DNA of 64,000 nt, from assembly GCA_002387205.1 (NCBI GenBank), contig DGLA01000012.1, positions 248,001 to 312,000 on the forward strand, written 5' to 3'. Below are positions 43,979-52,482 of this stretch, one piece after another. The notes under the pieces were generated by a model. It ran no database searches. It was given only the letters and a program-made list of their open reading frames with translations, and was not told the origin of the DNA. Source of the DNA: Stutzerimonas stutzeri. Its GTDB lineage: Bacteria > Pseudomonadota > Gammaproteobacteria > Pseudomonadales > Pseudomonadaceae. Within the stretch, counting starts at the first letter, position 1. The number at the start of each line of letters is the position of its first letter. Both the position numbers and the translations under genes were made by a program.

Positions 43979-44467
43979 ATGCAATATGTCACTCCCGATC
44001 TGTGCGATGCCTACCCCGAACTTGTTCAGGTAGTTGAGCCGATTTTCAGCAATTTCGGCGGTCGTGATTCATTTGGTGGCCAAATCGTCACTATCAAATG
44101 CTTCGAAGACAACTCGTTGGTGAAAGAGCAGGTCGATACTGACGGCTCAGGCAAGGTCCTGGTTGTGGATGGAGGAGGTTCTTTGCGCCGAGCGTTGCTC
44201 GGTGACATGCTGGCCGAGAAGGCAGCTCGGAACGGCTGGGAAGGGCTGGTAATCTACGGTTGCATCAGGGATGTGGACGTTATCGCTCAGACTGAATTAG
44301 GCGTGCAGGCGTTGGCCACCCATCCAATGAAAACGGACAAGCGTGGCATAGGTGATTTGAACATCCCGGTGACCTTCTGTGGCGTAACCTTTCGGCCCGG
44401 TGAATATGTCTATGCCGACAATAACGGCATCATCGTTTCGCCTGAACCTTTGAAAATTCCTGAATAA
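43979..44467 (+). CDS. rraA: RraA-family protein (RNase E activity regulator A)
   Basis: A 162-residue RraA-family protein. The ATG at 43979 follows AAGGAG at good distance. Characteristic parts are TPDLCDAYPELVQVVEP, FGGQIVTIKCFEDNS, VVDGGGSLRRALLGDMLA, GLVIYGCIRDVD, and the late GEYVYADNNGIIVS. E. coli RraA binds and inhibits RNase E; pseudomonad relatives can also show 4-hydroxy-4-methyl-2-oxoglutarate aldolase-like activity, which the GGxxR...R-D pattern would allow. It is a single gene with its own terminator. Confidence 0.92.
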   Translation: MQYVTPDLCDAYPELVQVVEPIFSNFGGRDSFGGQIVTIKCFEDNSLVKEQVDTDGSGKVLVVDGGGSLRRALLGDMLAEKAARNGWEGLVIYGCIRDVDVIAQTELGVQALATHPMKTDKRGIGDLNIPVTFCGVTFRPGEYVYADNNGIIVSPEPLKIPE

Positions 44468-44487
44468 GTTTGTGGTTGGCCTCCTCG

Positions 44488-44510
44488 AGCCCGGCATCGC
44501 CGGGCTTTTT
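44488..44510 (+). terminator. rho-independent terminator after rraA
   Basis: AGCCCGGC-ATC-GCCGGGCT followed by TTTT. Because it lies inside the 5' extension of the next reading frame, it argues that the next gene starts downstream, at 44533. Confidence 0.9.
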
Positions 44511-44532
44511 GCCGTTTCAAAGAGATCAAGAA

Positions 44533-45525
44533 TTGCCTGACGAAAGCCTTCAATCAGGGCTGTTGCATGCCCTGGTTCTTGATGGACAAGGTGGTGCGCG
44601 TTCAGTCACCTATTCCGATATTCCAGATTTGCGGCTAGCCCAACGGGAAACTCTCTGGCTGCATTGGGATCGCGGGCAGCCGGCCGCACAGGGTTGGTTG
44701 CGCAGGCGCAGCGGGCTAAGTGCTTTCGCCTGCGATGTCCTTCTCGAGGAAAACACCCGGCCAAGGCTGCTGGCTTTGCCCAACGACGAGCTGTTGCTCT
44801 TTCTCAGAGGCGTAAACCTCAATCCTGACGCCGAACCGGAAGATATGGTGTCCCTGCGAGTATTCGCCGATTCGCGCCGGGTCATTTCATTGCGCCTGCG
44901 TCCCTTGCGCTCCACGGAGGTGGTCATCAAGCAGTTGGAGGCTGGTGTCGGCCCGACGACCTCGTCAGAAATACTGCTCGCCTTGGCTGATGCGCTGACC
45001 AACCGAGTCGATGATTTCGTAGAAGTGCTGACGGAGAAACTCGACGACGAGGAGGATCGTGTGGAGGCCGATGAACGTTACTCACCTCCTCAGGGCCAGA
45101 TGCTCACCATGCGTCGACAGGCGGCAAGTTTGCGCAGGTTTTTGCTGCCGCAGCGGGAAATCTACGGCCAGCTGACACGCAATCGTCTGCCGTGGTTTGT
45201 CGACGACGACACCGATTACTGGAACGAACTCAGCAACCGGTTGATTCGTTATCTCGAAGAGCTGGAGCTGGTCCGAGAGAGGGTCAACCTGGTGCTCGAA
45301 GCTGAAGAGAGAAGATTGCGCGAGCGCATGAACCGGACGATGTACCTGCTCGGGATCATTACCGGCTTTTTTCTGCCCATGAGCTTCCTCACTGGGCTTC
45401 TGGGAATCAACGTCGGCGGCATTCCAGGCGCTGAACATCCCTACGGTTTCTATATTGCCTGCGGCCTGATCGCTGCTGTTGCCGGCTTCCAGTGGTGGAT
45501 CTTCCGCCGCCTGAAATGGGTGTGA
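44533..45525 (+). CDS. zntB: zinc transporter ZntB-like, CorA family
   Basis: A 330-residue CorA-superfamily transporter. The N-terminal cytoplasmic domain is followed by a long helix (RERVNLVLEAEERRLRERMNR) and two C-terminal membrane spans. The pore-loop signature reads GIN (GLLGINVGGIPG) in place of the CorA GMN, as in many ZntB proteins, and the C-terminus FRRLKWV is basic. I start at TTG 44533, after the rraA terminator, although the frame stays open to 44470. Zinc is the likely substrate by family; the direction of transport is not visible. Confidence 0.87.
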   Translation: MPDESLQSGLLHALVLDGQGGARSVTYSDIPDLRLAQRETLWLHWDRGQPAAQGWLRRRSGLSAFACDVLLEENTRPRLLALPNDELLLFLRGVNLNPDAEPEDMVSLRVFADSRRVISLRLRPLRSTEVVIKQLEAGVGPTTSSEILLALADALTNRVDDFVEVLTEKLDDEEDRVEADERYSPPQGQMLTMRRQAASLRRFLLPQREIYGQLTRNRLPWFVDDDTDYWNELSNRLIRYLEELELVRERVNLVLEAEERRLRERMNRTMYLLGIITGFFLPMSFLTGLLGINVGGIPGAEHPYGFYIACGLIAAVAGFQWWIFRRLKWV

Positions 45526-45580
45526 TGTGACCGCCCGTGCCGACGCGCCGTCTAGGTGACACAGTTTTAGCGAGGTGAAC

Positions 45581-45826
45581 ATGCACGATCCGTTTGAAGA
45601 ATCGTTGCGAGACATGCTCAATGCGCAATCGTCCCATGACGACGACGCCTGCCTGGACCGGGTGCTGAAAACTGCCAATCGCCAGGTTGGAGCAGGAGAC
45701 CTGTTCGGGCTCATGGGGAACTGGTTTCAGGCTGTCCTGATTGCCGCTAGCGGCGGTGCGGGTCAGCCACGCTCGACTGCACGACGTCATTTTTCTCAAT
45801 CCACTCCTAACGATAGGGCCGACTGA
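45581..45826 (+). CDS. cfrX: CfrX/CrfX small protein
   Basis: An 81-residue protein that precedes cmpX-sigX-oprF in pseudomonads and is named from that place. It is acidic at the N-terminus (MHDPFEESLRDML) and basic at the end, with a short hydrophobic stretch in LFGLMGNWFQAVLIAASGG. The ATG at 45581 follows GAGGTGAAC. The gene ends two bases before cmpX, so they are co-transcribed. Its molecular role is unknown to me. Confidence 0.85.
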   Translation: MHDPFEESLRDMLNAQSSHDDDACLDRVLKTANRQVGAGDLFGLMGNWFQAVLIAASGGAGQPRSTARRHFSQSTPNDRAD

Positions 45827-45828
45827 TC

Positions 45829-46659
45829 ATGGAATTCGATCCCTGGAGCCAGAGCTTGCTGGCCGCTATGAATGCCCTGTGGGCACCTATCGCTGCATTC
45901 ATCCCGCGTCTGTTCGGTGCGTTGCTGGTGGTAGTGGCAGGGCTGGTGGTTGCGAAGCTGTTGGATGCTCTGCTGTCCAAGGGGCTGGCCAAGGTCGGGC
46001 TTGATCGGCTTGTGGCCGGGACCGGGGTAAACAAGTTGCTCGGTCGGGTAGCTATACGGTCCTCTGCATCAACATTGATAGGCAAAATCGTCTATTGGTT
46101 TGTCCTGCTCGTGTTTCTTGTGTCCGCTGCCGAATCCTTAGGGCTTGCGCGCGTATCGGCTGTGCTGGATACGCTGGCGCTCTACGTGCCGAAAGTATTC
46201 GGTGCGGCACTGATCCTGCTGGCCGGCGTGTTGCTTGCTCAACTGGTAAACGGCTTGGTGCGCGGCGCTGCGGAAGGCGTAGGCCTGGAGTACGCCAGTG
46301 GTCTGGGACGTATTGCGCAAGGGCTGGTGATCGTCATCAGCATTTCTGTAGCCATAGGTCAGCTTGAGGTCAAAACCGAGCTACTGAACTACGTGATTGC
46401 CATCGCCCTGATTTCGGTTGGGCTTGCGGTCGCGCTGGCGCTTGGTCTGGGCAGTCGCGAGCTTGTGAGCCAGATTCTTGCGGGAATCTACGTGCGTGAG
46501 CTGTATGAAGTAGGCCAGCGTGTTCGCCTGGATAATCTCGACCTGGACGGTGAGATCGAGGAAATTGGAACAGCCAAGACGCTGTTGCTGACCGACGACG
46601 GAGAACTCGTTTCGATAGCAAATAGAGTCCTCTTGGAGCAACGAGTCGGCAGCCGTTAG
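45829..46659 (+). CDS. cmpX: CmpX, mechanosensitive-channel-like inner-membrane protein
   Basis: A 276-residue membrane protein related to small-conductance mechanosensitive channels. Several hydrophobic segments run through the first two thirds (FIPRLFGALLVVVAGLVVAKLL, IVYWFVLLVFLVSAAESLGL, VFGAALILLAGVLLAQLV), then a short MscS-like beta region with VRLDNLDLDGEIEEIG. CmpX is tied to membrane homeostasis and SigX activity in P. aeruginosa. It is co-transcribed with cfrX; sigX begins 83 bases later. Confidence 0.92.
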   Translation: MEFDPWSQSLLAAMNALWAPIAAFIPRLFGALLVVVAGLVVAKLLDALLSKGLAKVGLDRLVAGTGVNKLLGRVAIRSSASTLIGKIVYWFVLLVFLVSAAESLGLARVSAVLDTLALYVPKVFGAALILLAGVLLAQLVNGLVRGAAEGVGLEYASGLGRIAQGLVIVISISVAIGQLEVKTELLNYVIAIALISVGLAVALALGLGSRELVSQILAGIYVRELYEVGQRVRLDNLDLDGEIEEIGTAKTLLLTDDGELVSIANRVLLEQRVGSR

Positions 46660-46742
46660 CCGCAGCAATCTGTTAAAGTGCGCCGCCCTGTTTCGCTGTC
46701 GTCTGATCGCGGCCACGACTTTGACTGCCGGTTCGAAGTGTC

Positions 46743-47333
46743 TTGATTAAAGCCCATCCACCTACCACGAGTTATGACCCTCGCCAGCTTTCAGATGAAG
46801 AGCTGGTACAGCGCGCCCACGTCGAATTGTTTCATGTAACTCGCGCTTATGAAGAACTCATGCGGCGATATCAACGGACGCTGTTCAATGTGTGCGCGCG
46901 TTATCTGGGAAACGATCGGGATGCCGATGATGTTTGCCAGGAAGTGATGCTGAAGGTCCTGTATGGACTGAAGAACTTTGAGGGCAAGTCAAAGTTTAAA
47001 ACATGGCTATATAGCATTACTTACAACGAATGCATCACTCAGTACAGAAAGGAACGACGTAAAAGGCGCTTGCTAGATGCATTGAGTCTCGACCCGGTAG
47101 ACGAGGCGGTTGAAGAGGCAGAGCCTCCTGTCGGAGAAAAGACCGGCCTTGATCGCTGGCTTGTGCACGTGAACCAGATAGATCGAGAGATCCTGGTGTT
47201 GCGTTTTGTTGCGGAGCTTGAATTTCAGGAAATCGCCGACATTATGCATATGGGTCTAAGCGCAACGAAGATGAGATATAAGAGGGCGCTGGACAAGCTG
47301 CGCGAAAAATTTTCGGGCATTGCTGAAACTTAA
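46743..47333 (+). CDS. sigX: ECF sigma factor SigX
   Basis: An extracytoplasmic-function sigma factor controlling oprF and membrane lipid genes in pseudomonads. The 196-residue protein has region 2 (LMRRYQRTLFNVCARYLGNDRDADDVCQEV, then FKTWLYSITYNECI) and region 4 (DREILVLRFVAELEFQEIADIMHMGLSATKMRYKRALDKLRE). It starts with TTG at 46743 (MIKAHPPTTSYDPRQL), which fits the known SigX N-terminus; no ATG is available nearby. No anti-sigma gene follows, consistent with the SigX system in this family. Confidence 0.94.
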   Translation: MIKAHPPTTSYDPRQLSDEELVQRAHVELFHVTRAYEELMRRYQRTLFNVCARYLGNDRDADDVCQEVMLKVLYGLKNFEGKSKFKTWLYSITYNECITQYRKERRKRRLLDALSLDPVDEAVEEAEPPVGEKTGLDRWLVHVNQIDREILVLRFVAELEFQEIADIMHMGLSATKMRYKRALDKLREKFSGIAET

Positions 47334-47432
47334 CAGCCTCAAGTTGTCATATTGGTAGCGAACAGCTTGGGCCTTACAGTTGCCGGTTTCCTTAGAATGT
47401 TCTGATACTAACCACCAGATGGGGATTTACGG

Positions 47433-48425
47433 ATGAAGCTTAAAAACACCTTAGGCGTTGTAATTGGTTCTTTGGTTGCAGCCACTTCCATTGGCGCGCT
47501 GGCCCAGGGCCAAGGTGCCGTAGAGGTGGAGGCATTCGGTAAGCACTACTTCACCGACAGCTCGCGTGACGTTCAGCGGGACGGCGAACTGTACGGTGCG
47601 GGCGTCAGCTATTTTCTGACAGATGATGTTTCTCTTGGGCTGTCCTATGGCGAATACCATGATCTGACTTCCCAGGATCCGGTTGGTGCTGGCGGTCACA
47701 AGGACATCAAGGGCAGCCTGACTTCGCTTGATGCTACCTACCACTTCGGTCAGCCAGGTGTTGGTCTGCGTCCGTACGTATCTGCCGGTGCTGCACATCA
47801 GAGCATCGGTCAGGCCGCTCGTGGTGGGCGCGACCATAGCACCTTCGCCAACGTGGGCACTGGCGTGAAGTACTACTTCACCGAGAACTTCTTCGCCAAA
47901 GCCAGCGTTGACGGAATGTACAACATCGATGCTGACGAAGCAGAGTGGATGGCTGGCGTAGGTGTTGGCCTGAACTTCGGTGGTGGCGGTCAGCAGCAGG
48001 TAGCTCAGGTTGAGCCTACACCTGCACCGGCACCAGCGCCTATGGTTGACAACGAGCCCGAGCCGGAGCCGGAGCTGGTGCGCGTTGAGCTTGATGTCAA
48101 GTTCGATTTCGACGAGGCACGCGTCCGCGAAGAAAGCTACAGCGACATCAAGAACCTTGCCGATTTCATGCAGCAGTATCCGCAAACCAGCACGACCGTT
48201 GAAGGACACACCGATTCGGTAGGTACTGATCAGTACAACCAGCGTTTGTCGGAGCGTCGTGCCCAGGCCGTGCGTGAAGTACTGGTCAATCAGTATGGCG
48301 TCGAAAGCCAGCGCGTTGATTCGGTTGGCTACGGCGAAACCCGCCCGGTCGCTGACAACAACAGCGAAGAGGGGCGTCAGGTCAACCGCCGCGTAGAAGC
48401 CGAGGTTGAAGCGCAGGTGCGTTAA
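47433..48425 (+). CDS. oprF: outer-membrane porin OprF (OmpA family)
   Basis: The major structural porin of pseudomonads. The 330-residue protein has a signal peptide ending GALA-QGQ, an N-terminal eight-strand barrel (about residues 28-185), a Pro/Glu linker (EPTPAPAPAP, then NEPEPEPEL), and a C-terminal OmpA peptidoglycan-binding domain with VEGHTDSVGTDQYNQRLSERRA. No cysteine is present anywhere, whereas P. aeruginosa OprF has four around the linker. The 99 bases before it should hold a SigX-dependent promoter, which I cannot assign with confidence. Confidence 0.96.
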   Translation: MKLKNTLGVVIGSLVAATSIGALAQGQGAVEVEAFGKHYFTDSSRDVQRDGELYGAGVSYFLTDDVSLGLSYGEYHDLTSQDPVGAGGHKDIKGSLTSLDATYHFGQPGVGLRPYVSAGAAHQSIGQAARGGRDHSTFANVGTGVKYYFTENFFAKASVDGMYNIDADEAEWMAGVGVGLNFGGGGQQQVAQVEPTPAPAPAPMVDNEPEPEPELVRVELDVKFDFDEARVREESYSDIKNLADFMQQYPQTSTTVEGHTDSVGTDQYNQRLSERRAQAVREVLVNQYGVESQRVDSVGYGETRPVADNNSEEGRQVNRRVEAEVEAQVR

Positions 48426-48489
48426 TTGCCTGGTGATTAGCGGAAAGTTTGCCGACCGGGTCGCTTGTTAAGGATCTGAGCGGTGATTA

Positions 48490-48526
48490 GCAAACGCCCC
48501 GACCTGTTCGGGGCGTTTGCATTTTT
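48490..48526 (+). terminator. strong terminator after oprF
   Basis: GCAAACGCCCCGA-CCTGT-TCGGGGCGTTTGC followed by ATTTTT: a perfect 13-pair stem, 64 bases after the oprF stop. Confidence 0.95.
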
Positions 48527-48970
48527 GGCGCGGACGGTGAGAGCCTTGGGTCAGCATGGACATGCCTCAACAGAAAATGTGGCAGCCGTGTTCAAGCCAG
48601 TGACCGCCTTTCGTTGAGCGGCACCAGCGCCGACGCTGACAGGGCTGTGGAGAGGCTCTGCCCAGTGTGAGTCGAAGCATCTTGCCGGGGACAGCTCGCA
48701 GTTGGCCGCATGGCGTCTTGGCTTTCCCTTTCCGAGAAGCCTGCGACTGACTTCTCGATTGCAATCTAGTTTCAGGCCAACGCTCTTTGAATCGGATCCA
48801 ATCCAGCTATGCGCTGGCGAGGTATTGATGCTGGCGGAGTTGGCGGCCGTTACTGGGGTTGCGATCGCTCCATGCACCAACACGAGACGCGAGCCCATGT
48901 TGGCGATGATCTGTCGAACGCTATCCGTATCCCTGCAAAGTTGTGCAATGCAGGCGAACGAACCGCATCT
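48527..48970. other. 444-base region with no supported gene
   Basis: Between the oprF terminator and the small minus-strand gene there are only overlapping open frames on both strands, none of which resembles a family I know or has a good ribosome site. No tRNA, terminator or clear repeat is visible. It may be a decayed gene or an untranslated region. Confidence 0.4.
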
Positions 48971-49240
48971 TCAGGCAGGCATCTGCCACGGAGCCAGCAG
49001 CATGCCCTGACGACTCAGGTCCGCACGAGCCTGCTGGAGTGTCTCGCCAAGTTTGACCGGGTCAGAATAAACGCTGCTGGACAGCTTGCAATGCCCTACA
49101 GGGCGGGACTCGCTGCCATCCACGACCGTGATGCTGAGTTCACCATTTCCTTCCGTGAGCGTCCAGGCAACGCACTGGAAGGGCTTGAACGCGCGGTCGG
49201 TGATCAGAAGGGCGTCGTTGAAGCGAAGGGGGCTGGTCAT
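48971..49240 (-). CDS. conserved hypothetical protein of pseudomonads
   Basis: An 89-residue soluble protein starting MTSPLRFNDALLITDRAFKP. It reads like a small mixed alpha/beta protein; no signal peptide, membrane segment or catalytic motif is visible. An AGAGAG site lies upstream of the ATG. I recall similar short proteins in other Pseudomonas genomes, which is why I call this strand and not the larger antisense frame. Function unknown. Confidence 0.6.
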   Translation of the reverse strand: MTSPLRFNDALLITDRAFKPFQCVAWTLTEGNGELSITVVDGSESRPVGHCKLSSSVYSDPVKLGETLQQARADLSRQGMLLAPWQMPA

Positions 49241-49543
49241 GGGGCGTGTCTCTCTGTGTGGTACCCAAAATACGGAATTGGCCTGCCGTTCTGGTCGCTG
49301 GCGTTGGCCTTACATTCCATTGATGTACACAGGGGACTGATAAGTCACATCCAGAGTTCGTAACTGCGTAAGAAATTTGCAATTAGCCGAAGGTATAAGC
49401 CGGCTAGGGTGCACCAAACGATGGGTTGTATGGCCGCCGAGGCCCATTCCAGGGCTGGTAACGCAATAAAAGACATGGTGCGACAGTTATGCCGCTTAAC
49501 TTCGGCACAGCTGGCCGCGACGAAAAGCCGCAGGTTCCGGGTG
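49241..49543. other. gene-free stretch between the hypothetical gene and the Cache chemoreceptor terminator
   Basis: About 300 bases in which I see no gene. It should contain the promoter of the minus-strand hypothetical gene, but no box is clear enough to assign. The chemoreceptor terminator adjoins it at 49544. Confidence 0.4.
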
Positions 49544-49577
49544 CAAAACGGCCCGCCCTCTTAAAGGAGGGCGGGCC
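49544..49577 (-). terminator. terminator of the Cache chemoreceptor gene
   Basis: On the minus strand GGCCCGCCCTC-CTTTAA-GAGGGCGGGCC followed by GTTTTG: a perfect 11-pair stem, 40 bases after the stop of the chemoreceptor gene. Confidence 0.9.
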
Positions 49578-49617
49578 GTCCGGGATCTCCTGGAAGAAGC
49601 GATGCCAATCGCGCGAT

Positions 49618-51252
49618 CTACACCTTGAATTGGCGCAACAGACGGTTCAGCTGTTCAGCCAATTCGCCAAGCTCGCTGCCGGCAGCGCTTGATTGCTCAG
49701 CAGCCAGTGTGCTTTCCAAAGCCAGCGCAGCAGCTTGGGTAACGTTCTGATTGATATCCTCCACTACGTGAGTCTGCTGCAGGGTCGCACTGGCGATCGA
49801 GGCGTTAAGTCCCGACAGGTTACGCAGAGCCTGGGCGATCTGAGCGAGGCTTTCACCGGCTTGGCTGGCCTGTTCGACTGTCGCCTGAGAAGCGCGATTG
49901 CTTTCCATGATGACAGTCACCGCCGCGCCGGAATTTTTCTGCAGACGCTCGATCATCGTATGTATCTCGGCAGTCGAAGTCTGGGTGCGCTGAGCCAGTA
50001 GCCGAACTTCATCGGCCACAACCGCAAATCCGCGTCCCTGCTCGCCGGCCCGGGCTGCTTCGATGGCTGCGTTAAGCGCCAGAAGATTGGTTTGATCGGC
50101 AATCGAGCCGATCACTTCGAGTACCGATCCGATCTTGGTGGTTTCATCGGCTAGCGACTGGATGACGCCAACAGCCTCGCCAATGGTGCTGGAGAGCTGG
50201 TCTATCTGTCGCAGACTGGCTTCGATATTGTGCTGCCCGAGACCCGCCTGTTTTTCTGCATCGCCCACCTCGGTGGAGGCATGTTCAGCATTTTTTGCAA
50301 CTTCCTGCACCGCATAGGTCACTTGATTGACGGCTGTGGCGACAAGTTCCATCTGCTGAGATTGTTGCTGGCTCTGGGTATGGGCCTGACCAGCGAGCCC
50401 GCCAAGTGCATCGGAGGATTGTTCCAATGAGCCGGCTGTCTCGAGTAGTTGGCCAATGACTGTGCGTAGCTTTTGGGTAAATGTGTTGAAGTCGCGACCC
50501 AGCGTGGTCAGTTCGTCATTCCCAGACACGTCCAAGGTGCGCGTGAGATCAGCTTCACCGCTGGCAATATTCGCCATCGCCTGCATTGAGCGGCGCAGAG
50601 GTCGAGTAATGCTACGGATGAGCACGGCTACCATTGCAGCCATCAAAGCCGCTATCGAGAGCCCTATAAGGGAAAAGTGCACCAGGTACCTCTGGAACTC
50701 TGCTTCGACGTCATCCACGTATATTCCCGATCCGATTATCCATCCCCAGGGTTTGAACAGCTCGACATAGGAAATTTTCGGTACCGGGTTCTTTTCGCCC
50801 GGCTTTGCCCACTGGTAGTCCACCAGACCCGCGCCTTTGAGCTTCGCTACCTTGACCATTTCGTTGAATAGCGCTTTGCCGTTCGGGTCCTTGGTATTGG
50901 ATAGGTCCTGACCTTCAAGTTCCGGCTTCATCGGATGCATGATCATCACCGGCTGCATGTCGTTGATCCAGAAATAGTCATTCTGCCCATAGCGAATCAG
51001 GCGGACCTGGTCCATCGCAGCCTTTTGCGCCTCGGCAGTGCTCATACTGCCGTTTGCTTCCAATTGCTGGTAATAAGTGAGTACGCCTCGCGCCGTCTCG
51101 ACAATGTTCTGGGTCATGACCTGTTTCCCCTTGTACAGGTCGCTGCGGACTTGTTGAATCATCAACAAGCCAAGCATGAACAGCATGGCGACGGCAACAA
51201 GCGGAATCAGCCATAGGCGTTTGCTTATCGGGAAATTCCTTAACATATTCAT
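49618..51252 (-). CDS. methyl-accepting chemotaxis protein with single Cache domain
   Basis: A 544-residue chemoreceptor. TM1 is at about residues 12-32, an sCache_2-type periplasmic sensor at about 35-185 (RYGQNDYFWINDMQPVMIMHP, then KPWGWIIGSGIYVDDVE), TM2 at 190-212, and HAMP after that. The signalling tip reads QTNLLALNAAIEAARAGEQGRG. sCache_2 sensors often bind small organic acids, but the ligand here is unknown. I start at ATG 51252, which has GGAG 11 bases upstream; ATG 51246 is also possible. Confidence 0.92.
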   Translation of the reverse strand: MNMLRNFPISKRLWLIPLVAVAMLFMLGLLMIQQVRSDLYKGKQVMTQNIVETARGVLTYYQQLEANGSMSTAEAQKAAMDQVRLIRYGQNDYFWINDMQPVMIMHPMKPELEGQDLSNTKDPNGKALFNEMVKVAKLKGAGLVDYQWAKPGEKNPVPKISYVELFKPWGWIIGSGIYVDDVEAEFQRYLVHFSLIGLSIAALMAAMVAVLIRSITRPLRRSMQAMANIASGEADLTRTLDVSGNDELTTLGRDFNTFTQKLRTVIGQLLETAGSLEQSSDALGGLAGQAHTQSQQQSQQMELVATAVNQVTYAVQEVAKNAEHASTEVGDAEKQAGLGQHNIEASLRQIDQLSSTIGEAVGVIQSLADETTKIGSVLEVIGSIADQTNLLALNAAIEAARAGEQGRGFAVVADEVRLLAQRTQTSTAEIHTMIERLQKNSGAAVTVIMESNRASQATVEQASQAGESLAQIAQALRNLSGLNASIASATLQQTHVVEDINQNVTQAAALALESTLAAEQSSAAGSELGELAEQLNRLLRQFKV

Positions 51253-51517
51253 GGGCTCGCTGGCTCCTTTTAAGACCTTGTTGACAGGTGGAGCGCGGCG
51301 ATCCGGTCTACCCATGGCTACAGATGTGGCCGCGGTCGATTGTCGCAGCCTGTTGGGTAGGGTTTCGGCTGTAGCGCAGAAATGTTGAGGGTACTCATCT
51401 CAAAGCAGTGAATTTAGTCACCACAAACAGGTCAGATCAGCGCTCAGATGGCTATCTGATATTTACCTTTCTTTGCATGATTCAGGCGCGGTGACTTGCA
51501 CCGTTATCGGAGAATAG

Positions 51518-52348
51518 ATGGATCTTTGGATTGCCTTTCAGGCATTGCTTCTTGGAGTAGTTGAAGGCGTTACCGAGTTTTTGCCGATATCGAGCACAGG
51601 TCATCAGATCATCGTTGCGGACCTGATAGGTTTCGGCGGTGAACGCGCGTTGGCGTTCAACATCATCATTCAGCTTGGCGCCATCCTGGCTGTGGTGTGG
51701 GAGTACCGGTTGAAAATCGTCGACGTAGTGGCAGGTTTACCAAAGCAGAGGCAAGCTCAGAAATTCACGGTAAATCTGCTGGTCGCGTTTTTTCCGGCCG
51801 TGCTGCTGGGAGTTACCTTTGCCGATCTGATTCACCACTACCTGTTCAATCCAATCACTGTGGCTACGGCTTTGGTTATCGGCGGGGTAGTGATGCTTTG
51901 GGCGGAAAAGCGCCAGCATGAAGTGCAAGCCGAAACCGTCGATGACATGCGCTGGACTCACGCCCTGAAGGTCGGCTTCGCTCAATGCCTGGCGCTGATT
52001 CCAGGCACATCACGTTCCGGGGCAACTATCATCGGCGGGCTGTTGTTTGGGCTTTCACGCAAGGCGGCAACAGAGTTTTCGTTTTTCCTGGCCATGCCGA
52101 CCATGGTTGGCGCTGCGGTCTACTCAGGCTACAAATACCGCGAGCTGTTTCAGCCGGGTGATTTCCCGGTATTTGCCATCGGCTTTGTCACTTCGTTCGT
52201 GTTTGCAATGCTGGCAGTCAGGGCGCTGTTGAAGTTCATCGGCAACCACAGCTACGCGGCATTTGCCTGGTACCGCATCATCTTCGGCATCCTCATCCTG
52301 GCAACCTGGCAGTTCAGTCTGATTGACTGGAGTACGGCGGCCGGCTAG
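51518..52348 (+). CDS. uppP: undecaprenyl-diphosphatase UppP (BacA)
   Basis: UppP removes a phosphate from undecaprenyl diphosphate, recycling the lipid carrier of cell-wall synthesis; extra copies confer bacitracin resistance. The 276-residue polytopic protein has both signature loops: GVVEGVTEFLPISSTGHQII near residue 13, with the catalytic Glu and Ser residues, and IPGTSRSGATIIGGLLFG near 165, with the catalytic Arg. Hydrophobic spans are spread along the rest. It is a single gene. Confidence 0.96.
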   Translation: MDLWIAFQALLLGVVEGVTEFLPISSTGHQIIVADLIGFGGERALAFNIIIQLGAILAVVWEYRLKIVDVVAGLPKQRQAQKFTVNLLVAFFPAVLLGVTFADLIHHYLFNPITVATALVIGGVVMLWAEKRQHEVQAETVDDMRWTHALKVGFAQCLALIPGTSRSGATIIGGLLFGLSRKAATEFSFFLAMPTMVGAAVYSGYKYRELFQPGDFPVFAIGFVTSFVFAMLAVRALLKFIGNHSYAAFAWYRIIFGILILATWQFSLIDWSTAAG

Positions 52349-52438
52349 AAATCCGGGGTTCAACCAGATGGCTGCAATAAGCTGTTAGCCAGATGTCGAA
52401 TCCGGGCTCGCCTGGCGTTTTATGCAAATAGCTTGGGC

Positions 52439-52464
52439 AAAAAAAGCCCCGCATAGTGCGGGGC
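52439..52464 (-). terminator. terminator of the ABC-F gene
   Basis: On the minus strand GCCCCGC-ACTAT-GCGGGGC followed by a run of seven T. It lies 18 bases after the ABC-F stop. Confidence 0.93.
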
Positions 52465-52482
52465 GGATAGTGGATTGCTGGG

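Noticed and set aside
44470..44532. Upstream extension of the zntB-like gene to 44470
   Set aside because: It would run through the rho-independent terminator of rraA (44488-44510).
48551..48898. A 115-codon open frame on the minus strand downstream of oprF
   Set aside because: No ribosome site, no family resemblance, odd residue composition, and competing frames on the other strand; treated as chance.
48809..49363. A 184-codon plus-strand frame across the small hypothetical gene
   Set aside because: It is antisense to the better supported minus-strand gene at 48971-49240 and has the Arg/Gly/His-rich composition of a shadow frame.
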